A stretch of 18,585 nucleotides of DNA, taken from DATJAJ01 sp035622335 (GTDB lineage Archaea; Thermoproteota; Nitrososphaeria; Nitrososphaerales; Gagatemarchaeaceae). The position numbers and the translations under genes are program-made. Positions 14,044-18,585 of this stretch are shown in pieces. Within the stretch, counting starts at the first letter, position 1, and every line of letters starts with the position of its first letter. A model generated the notes under the pieces. It was given only the letters and a program-made list of their open reading frames with translations. It was not told where the DNA came from and did not search any database. The stretch covers positions 1 to 18,585 of the forward strand of contig DASPVO010000075.1 in assembly GCA_035622335.1 (NCBI GenBank), read 5' to 3'.

Positions 14044-14571
14044 TTGCCGCTCAAACTTCCCATCTGCAACTTCGATGCGAAGACGGGCATCCTGTGCGCC
14101 ACCTGCGAATCCAAGCTGAAGTCGGGACAGATTTCGAAGGCAGACGTGGAAGCGTCCAAGGCTCTCGCAAAGCTGGCAGAGAGGTCTGCGGAAGTGGGGA
14201 GGATGAGTCTCGTGAAGGCTGTGGACGTCGCTGGGGACTATGTTCTCGAGCTCGAGGCCGCTGACGTTAACGCGGTCAGAGCGAACCCCGAGCTGGCCGC
14301 GAGTCTTGAAGCCGCTCTGAAGGGTAAGGTCTGGTTCGTGGTCGCGAGAGGCTCCGACAGGAGCTTCCTCGAAGACCTCTTCTATCCAGCGAGGGTCCTG
14401 ACCGTGAACACTGTCTGGCTCCCTGACGGCTCAAAGCTCACCAAGGTGATAACCCCTTCCAGGAGGGCCGGACACGCGGCGGACGTCGAGAGGCTGAAGG
14501 GCGTGGTGAAGGAGATGAAAGGTATCACGCTGGCCGTGGAGTCCGAGAAGGAACTCCTTCTGAGCAGCTAG
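14044..14571 (+). CDS. Conserved archaeal Cys-motif/KH-like (NusA-like) protein
   Basis: The 175-residue product opens LKLPICNFDAKTGILCATC with cysteines at 8, 18 and 21, like a small zinc ribbon in which the position of a fourth ligand is Asp11. The middle (about 45-135) has the alternation of a KH-type RNA-binding fold, and the segment FYPARVLTVNTVWLPDGSK (about 118-136) recalls archaeal proteins annotated as NusA-like or KH-domain translation/transcription factors, from memory. No GXXG loop is obvious, so RNA binding is unproven. The start is TTG at 14044, chosen because the conserved LPIC begins three residues later and a TATA-like element precedes it. Its stop codon overlaps that of aspS on the other strand. 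Confidence 0.72.
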   Translation: MPLKLPICNFDAKTGILCATCESKLKSGQISKADVEASKALAKLAERSAEVGRMSLVKAVDVAGDYVLELEAADVNAVRANPELAASLEAALKGKVWFVVARGSDRSFLEDLFYPARVLTVNTVWLPDGSKLTKVITPSRRAGHAADVERLKGVVKEMKGITLAVESEKELLLSS

Positions 14572-15881
14572 GGCGAGAGTCTATCTGGGTCGCGCGGGAA
14601 CAAGACCGCTTCCTTTACGCTGTCCATCCTCAAGAGCTGAGCCGTGAACCTCTCGATGCCGAAGGAATAGCCGCCGTGAGGAGGGACGCCGTAACGGAAG
14701 GGCTCGGTGAACCACTCGAGCGACTTCGGGTCCATCCCCTTCTCCGTTATCTGCTCTATGATCTTCTCGCGTCTGTGCTCGCGCTGGCCGCCCGACGATA
14801 GCTCCATCCCCCTGAAAACGAAGTCCACCGACCTCGCGTACTCCGGCTCCTCGTCCACCCTCATCACGTAGAAGGGCTTCACCGCCGAGGGGAATCGGTT
14901 GAGGAAGAAGTACTCAGACCCAGTCCTCTGATCTACGTCTTTCGCAAGAGCCCGGAGCGCCTCGTCGGACAGGTCCTCCCCCTTTCTGTACTTCATGCCT
15001 AGCCTGTCGAGCACTTCGTAGGCTTGGACGAAAGTGACCTCGGGGAAGGAGTCGGAAGGCTCGTGAAGCTCGACCTTCAGGAGGGAAAGCTCGTCCCTGC
15101 ACTCCACGACAGCGAATCGGATCGAGGCTTTCACCATCCCCTCTTCGGCCTTCATCACGTCGTGCTCGTCCTCGATGAATGCCATCTCGGGCGCAATCGT
15201 CCTGTGCTCGCTGAGGTGCCTTGGGGTGTGCGAGAGCTCGGCCCTCCAGTTGGTCCCGAGGTCGTATATCCTATCGAACCCTCCGGCTATCACGAGCTGT
15301 CTGTGAAGCTGCGGGTCCTGCCGGAGGAAGGCGGGTTTACCGTAGTAGTCGATCTTGAAGACCTCCGCGCCTCCCTCCGAGATCCCTCCGAGGATGCTGG
15401 GTGTAAACGTCCTGATGAAGCCGTTTTCATGGAGGTAACGCTCCATGCCCTCCACCAGCGCGCTCTCGACCCGGAAGACGGCCGTTGCCTCTGGGGTCCT
15501 CAGCTGGAGTGTCCTCCACTCGAGCCTCGTGTCAAGCGACGCTGGGGTCACTCCTCTCGGGTCTAGCGGAAGCGGTGAGTCCGACTTGCTCACCAATTCA
15601 ATCGAGCTCGGGACTACCTCGAAGCCATGTCGGGCCGCTTTGCTCTCCTTGACTCTCCCCTTGCAGGAGATGACGTCTTCCTGGTGCAGACGGGGGACGA
15701 ACTCAAAGAGCTCCGGCGTGACATCCTTCTTTGGCAATGCGAGCTGGACGATTCCCTTCGAGTTCCTGAGTAGGACGAATGAAATGCCGCCCAGCACCCT
15801 GACGTCGTGTACCCAACCGAAGAGAAGCACCTCCTTGCCGATGCGATCCCTCAGCTGCTCGGGCGTGAGAAGCTCGTGCAC
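14568..15881 (-). CDS. aspS: Archaeal-type aspartyl-tRNA synthetase-like enzyme
   Basis: A class II synthetase expected to charge tRNA-Asp, and possibly tRNA-Asn. The 437 residues match archaeal AspRS (about 438). The N-terminal OB fold (GWVHDVRVLGGISFVLLRN, 22-40) binds the anticodon. The catalytic core has motif 2 WRAE at 212-215 with TPRHL, SSGGQREHR at 362-370, and motif 3 GIER at 408-411 before FPRDPDRLSP. Some aspartate-pocket residues differ from the usual QSPQLxK and SIDxE: here they read QDPQLHR (Lys to R194, Ser to D189) and TIAPE (Asp to A230), while Q191 and R367 are kept. The start is GTG at 15881, with a TATA-like element 22-32 bases upstream. It may be a paralogue with altered specificity; the OB fold argues against an asparagine-synthetase-type derivative. 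Confidence 0.88.
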   Translation of the reverse strand: MHELLTPEQLRDRIGKEVLLFGWVHDVRVLGGISFVLLRNSKGIVQLALPKKDVTPELFEFVPRLHQEDVISCKGRVKESKAARHGFEVVPSSIELVSKSDSPLPLDPRGVTPASLDTRLEWRTLQLRTPEATAVFRVESALVEGMERYLHENGFIRTFTPSILGGISEGGAEVFKIDYYGKPAFLRQDPQLHRQLVIAGGFDRIYDLGTNWRAELSHTPRHLSEHRTIAPEMAFIEDEHDVMKAEEGMVKASIRFAVVECRDELSLLKVELHEPSDSFPEVTFVQAYEVLDRLGMKYRKGEDLSDEALRALAKDVDQRTGSEYFFLNRFPSAVKPFYVMRVDEEPEYARSVDFVFRGMELSSGGQREHRREKIIEQITEKGMDPKSLEWFTEPFRYGVPPHGGYSFGIERFTAQLLRMDSVKEAVLFPRDPDRLSP

Positions 15882-15902
15882 TTCCGGCGCAGACCCCGGG
15901 GG

Positions 15903-15913
15903 TGTTTTATTTC
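15903..15913 (-). promoter_or_regulatory. TATA-like element of aspS
   Basis: On the minus strand GAAATAAAAC lies 22-32 bases before the GTG at 15881, in the 70-base gap after cdvC, so aspS is probably transcribed separately from cdvC. Confidence 0.5.
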
Positions 15914-15951
15914 GTTCGGAGATCTTCCTTTGGTGCGACCGTCGAGTACAG

Positions 15952-18255
15952 CTAAACCGCTTTGAAGCTGTCCGACCACTGCGTGTACGCTCTGAGCATC
16001 TCGGCAGAGACGCTGGGCCGGCGAGACCTCATGACCTCCTTGAAGTCGGCCATGCCTATCGGCCTAGGTTGGACGTCCTTGTCAAGCGCCTTGCCGCTCT
16101 CGAACAGCTCCCTGACCACCTTCAGCTGTGCTGCCTGGCATATGTCCTTGATGTCGCTCCCTGAGAACCCTTCACTGATCCTGGCGAACCCTTCCACGCT
16201 GACGTCGTTGTCGAGCGTCAGGGGAGAGGTGTACGACCTGAACTGCGACATTCTCGCGGAAGAGTCGGGGAGCGGAACCAAAATCCTGCGGGAGAATCTG
16301 CGTAGAAACGGAGGATCCAGCGCCCACGGCTTGTTGGTTGCACCGATGACGTAGAGGTGCAGGTTCTTTCCCTTGTCGCTGAGACCGTCCGTCTCCTTCA
16401 AGAACTGGTCTCTCACCCTCACTTCGCCACCCACCTCCTGGCTCCTTGTCCCGAGCAGAGAATCTATCTCATCAACGAAAATTATGACTGGCTTGTTGTT
16501 CGCCAGCATCTTCCTCGCGTTTGCGAAGAGCTTCGAGACGTTCCTCTCGCCCTCCCCGAGCCACTTGCTCATTATCGAAGCTGCGTCGACCGAGATGAAG
16601 TAGCCGTCGACCTCTGCCGCGGTCGCGGCCGCGATCATTGTCTTTCCGCAATTGCCGCACCAAACTGGCTTGCCGGCGCGTCTTACATACACGACGTGAT
16701 TCGGAACAGTGACGCACCAGACGGTGCCTGAGTAGTCCTCCCACTCCTCCACGTTCGGCTTTTGGACCTGCGTTTCCCCTCTGCCGTAGAGAATGCTGAG
16801 CCTGTAGTTGGTCGCGGTGCGAGTTATTGTCCTCTCTCTCCCGTCAGCTTCTATGATGGTTGCAGTGGACCCTGGCAAGACATGGACCACGTAATTGCAT
16901 TCGAGGCCAGCCTTGAGCGAGATTTCCATCAGGTCGTCCCTGAGACGGGGAGAGGAAGTTTGACAGCGCACCCGGGTAGCTCCCACCTCTGCATCCGCAT
17001 CTTCGTGAGTTCCGTCGCCTCTCGCGAAGTACTCGATTATGCTGTGTAGAAGGTCAGGAGGTAGGTTCTTCATTTCGTCCGGGATGTACTTGGTGTACTT
17101 GTCCCCAATTGGGCGGAGCAGTTCGTACAGCTGCTTGTTCAGGACTGACACTCGTCCATCGGAGGAATAGTGCGGATTCAGCCCCCACTTCTTGAGACTG
17201 TCGTAAGCAAACCGAAGGATCTCTTGGTCAAAGTTCCTTATTCCGACGTGGTAGTTGCCTCCCGAGTAGGCCGTGTATCCTTCCGCCAGCCACAGTCCAA
17301 AGAACGGGGCCCATTCGGACATAGGGATTCTGATCTCCTCATGTCTCGGTCCACTGCCTGATTCGCGCTGTGGCAGGACTATGTAATCTACGTCCGTCCC
17401 CTTCCACTTTGCATCTTTCTTGTAGTATGGGTGGTTCGTCTTACTCCTTGGGAACACTTCGTGTGGATATGCGAAGGAATAGTTCACCTCCCCGTGCTTG
17501 GCCTTCTTACCCACCCAGAGTTTGTGGTTTGGAGTAACCAGCAGACTGACCTGAGTGGATTCCAAGTGGTACATTTTGCCGTCGTAATGATACTGGATCT
17601 TTCGTTCGATCGCATGATACTCGAGTTCGTTCGTGTCTGGATTGAGGGTCGCCACGACTTCATCGTCGGCAAGTTCGGTGTACTTCTTCCAACCTTGTTT
17701 CGTCAAGATCTCCGTCTGTTCATCGTAGCATCCCGGAGGCCCGAAGAGGAGTATGCCCCTCGGCCAGCCCAGCTTGAACAGGTCGGGCCTCAGGAAGGGG
17801 AAGACGATCGATTCCCGTATGGCCTGCTTGCAATCCTCCAGCCCGACGACGTCGTCCCACTTGACGTCCGGCTTCTCAGTCACCACGAGGTCGGCGAAGG
17901 ACGCCTTGAGCTGCTGGACGACCTGCGGGCCCTTTGACCCCTGGGGGACGGACGACTGGCCAGCGCCCCCGGCCGACTCGGTCGGCATGTCCATCTCGGT
18001 GGGCTCGTCCCTGGGGAGAAGTCCGTGCGCAGCCTGTATCGCCTTGACGCGCTCCTGGTATGCCATCGCCCTCTCCGTGTACTGCTTGTTCAACCGGTAG
18101 TCCGGGTAAAGATGGACGAGCTTGACCAGGGTCGAGATCGCCTTCTGGTACATCTGGATGGCCATCCCGTGCGCTCCCTGGGAATCGAGCCTGATCGCCT
18201 CGCTCGCGTACTTCTTCGCGTCGTCCTCCAGCTCCTTGGCGGCGACGACGCTCAC
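15952..18255 (-). CDS. cdvC: CdvC (Vps4-like) cell-division ATPase interrupted by an intein
   Basis: An AAA ATPase that remodels ESCRT-III-like CdvB polymers during archaeal division. An N-terminal MIT domain (about 3-78) binds CdvB tails; a Pro/Ser/Gly linker follows, then the AAA domain from VKWDDVVGLEDCK (131-143). The precursor has 767 residues: Walker A is split as GPPG (172-175) and CGKT (536-539) by a 360-residue intein, leaving a 407-residue mature protein, close to usual CdvC. After the intein come Walker B IIFVDEID, the NKPWALDPPFLRRF segment with the arginine fingers, and a C-terminal helix VSAEMLRAYTQWSDSF. The start is GTG at 18255 overlapping the TGA of the preceding gene, with GGAGGGA about 9 bases upstream. 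Without splicing the P-loop cannot bind ATP. Confidence 0.95.
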   Translation of the reverse strand: MSVVAAKELEDDAKKYASEAIRLDSQGAHGMAIQMYQKAISTLVKLVHLYPDYRLNKQYTERAMAYQERVKAIQAAHGLLPRDEPTEMDMPTESAGGAGQSSVPQGSKGPQVVQQLKASFADLVVTEKPDVKWDDVVGLEDCKQAIRESIVFPFLRPDLFKLGWPRGILLFGPPGCYDEQTEILTKQGWKKYTELADDEVVATLNPDTNELEYHAIERKIQYHYDGKMYHLESTQVSLLVTPNHKLWVGKKAKHGEVNYSFAYPHEVFPRSKTNHPYYKKDAKWKGTDVDYIVLPQRESGSGPRHEEIRIPMSEWAPFFGLWLAEGYTAYSGGNYHVGIRNFDQEILRFAYDSLKKWGLNPHYSSDGRVSVLNKQLYELLRPIGDKYTKYIPDEMKNLPPDLLHSIIEYFARGDGTHEDADAEVGATRVRCQTSSPRLRDDLMEISLKAGLECNYVVHVLPGSTATIIEADGRERTITRTATNYRLSILYGRGETQVQKPNVEEWEDYSGTVWCVTVPNHVVYVRRAGKPVWCGNCGKTMIAAATAAEVDGYFISVDAASIMSKWLGEGERNVSKLFANARKMLANNKPVIIFVDEIDSLLGTRSQEVGGEVRVRDQFLKETDGLSDKGKNLHLYVIGATNKPWALDPPFLRRFSRRILVPLPDSSARMSQFRSYTSPLTLDNDVSVEGFARISEGFSGSDIKDICQAAQLKVVRELFESGKALDKDVQPRPIGMADFKEVMRSRRPSVSAEMLRAYTQWSDSFKAV
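16651..17730 (-). mobile_element. Intein with LAGLIDADG homing endonuclease domain in CdvC
   Basis: A 360-residue protein intron, precursor residues 176-535. It starts at Cys176 (block A, CYDEQTEILTKQGWKKYTEL) and has block B with the TPNH motif at 241-244. A central endonuclease domain carries two LAGLIDADG-like motifs, FFGLWLAEG (318-326, acid E325) and IEYFARGDG (407-415, acid D414), so both catalytic acids are present. Block F is WCVTVPNHVVYVRR (about 513-526). It ends VWCGN at 531-535 with Cys536 as the +1 nucleophile. The penultimate residue is Gly534 in place of the usual His; some active inteins share this. Joining the exteins restores GPPGCGKT exactly. One sampled 60-base line of the intein is 47% GC against 63% for a sampled extein line, consistent with transfer. 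Confidence 0.93.
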
Positions 18256-18585
18256 TTCTCTGTCCCTCCCTCGGAAGCGTCGGCCTCTCCCTTGATGGCG
18301 GCCTTCAGGACGTCGACTTCAATCTCCTCAGGAGGCAGCTTCAGCACAGCCGTGGCGTCCGAGATGTCAACCCTGCCTTCTCGCAGCGTCGCGAATCGGA
18401 GCGCCTCCTCCGGCTCTGCGGGCTTTGGAGGCCCATAGAGCACGCCAAGAATCCTCGCCTCATCCTCGTCTTCCTCTCCTGTTGCGAGGACGGGTATCCT
18501 GGCCCCGAACGCTTCCGTTCCGCTCTCCAAGGCCTTCGGAGAGACGCCCAGTGTGGCCCTCATCTCCTCGGCCCTCTCCTCTGCG
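18252..18585 (-). CDS. 3' part of an unidentified gene upstream of cdvC (runs off the right edge)
   Basis: A reading frame is open from the right edge to a TGA at 18252-18254, with codons before the first in-window ATG at 18563 (AEERAEE), so the true start is outside the window. The visible 110 residues start with a Glu/Arg-rich helix, then VLATGEEDEDEARILGVLYGPPKP, and end with LREGRVDISDATAVLKLPPEEIEVDVLKAAI, which has the helix-turn-helix rhythm of a small winged-helix domain. A broken winged helix at the C-terminus would fit an ESCRT-III/CdvB-type protein, but the core of such a protein is not in view and similarity is weak. Its stop overlaps the cdvC start as GTGA, so the two are translationally coupled. 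Confidence 0.6.
   Translation of the reverse strand, partial: AEERAEEMRATLGVSPKALESGTEAFGARIPVLATGEEDEDEARILGVLYGPPKPAEPEEALRFATLREGRVDISDATAVLKLPPEEIEVDVLKAAIKGEADASEGGTEK

Noticed and set aside
14568..15881. Asparaginyl-tRNA synthetase or asparagine synthetase-related protein
   Set aside because: The QxPQLxxQ and SSGGQREHR motifs and the full N-terminal OB fold are AspRS features; only the TIAPEMAF segment leans toward AsnRS.

Overview
The window reads as archaeal chromosome, most likely a GC-rich member of the Nitrososphaeria (Thaumarchaeota) or a close Thermoproteota relative. The evidence is an Alba chromatin protein, a ribosomal protein L40e, an archaeal-type aspartyl-tRNA synthetase, a KaiC/RAD55-family ATPase, a CdvC (Vps4-like) cell-division ATPase with an MIT domain, roadblock-like small proteins, and many genes with a TATA-like element 22-34 bases before a start codon (leaderless-type promoters). 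GTG and TTG starts are common. I see no tRNA, rRNA, CRISPR array, IS element or prophage.

Layout. 1-197: left edge, no firm gene. 198-800 (+): thymidylate kinase. 949-2250 (+): an unrecognised Glu/Pro-rich protein and a small roadblock-like (DUF6659-type) protein. 5288-2275 (-): a four-helix CopD/DUF2269-like membrane protein followed by an M1 zinc aminopeptidase. 8011-5422 (-): a three-gene signalling operon with ATGA overlaps: small archaeal helical protein, CHASE4-HAMP histidine kinase, stand-alone receiver. 8012-8289: divergent promoter region with a block of nested inverted repeats that could be an unannotated RNA. 8290-9842 (+): KaiC-like ATPase and an FMN-binding PNPOx-like protein in one operon. 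10566-9910 (-): secreted Ser/Thr/Gly-rich protein. 12879-10692 (-): sucC and sucD followed by a tiny TTG-started rpl40e gene. 13005-13313 (+): alba with a hairpin/T-run terminator. 13513-13923 (+): second roadblock-like protein. 14044-14571 (+): conserved archaeal Cys-motif, NusA/KH-like protein, convergent with aspS (15881-14568, -); the two genes share a CTAG at their stop codons. 18255-15952 (-): cdvC, preceded by the 3' end of an unidentified gene that runs off the right edge.

The main discovery candidate is a 360-residue intein with a LAGLIDADG homing endonuclease domain inside CdvC, inserted in the Walker A loop (GPPG|CGKT). The division ATPase cannot bind ATP until the intein splices out. 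The second candidate is the AspRS-like enzyme: two residues that read the aspartate side chain in canonical enzymes are changed (Lys to Arg194, Asp to Ala230), with an extra Ser to Asp189 change beside them. The third is the structured 8075-8250 region.

Functionally the window mixes housekeeping (nucleotide synthesis, TCA cycle, translation, chromatin, division) with sensory and regulatory genes (two-component operon, KaiC-like ATPase, roadblock-like modules).
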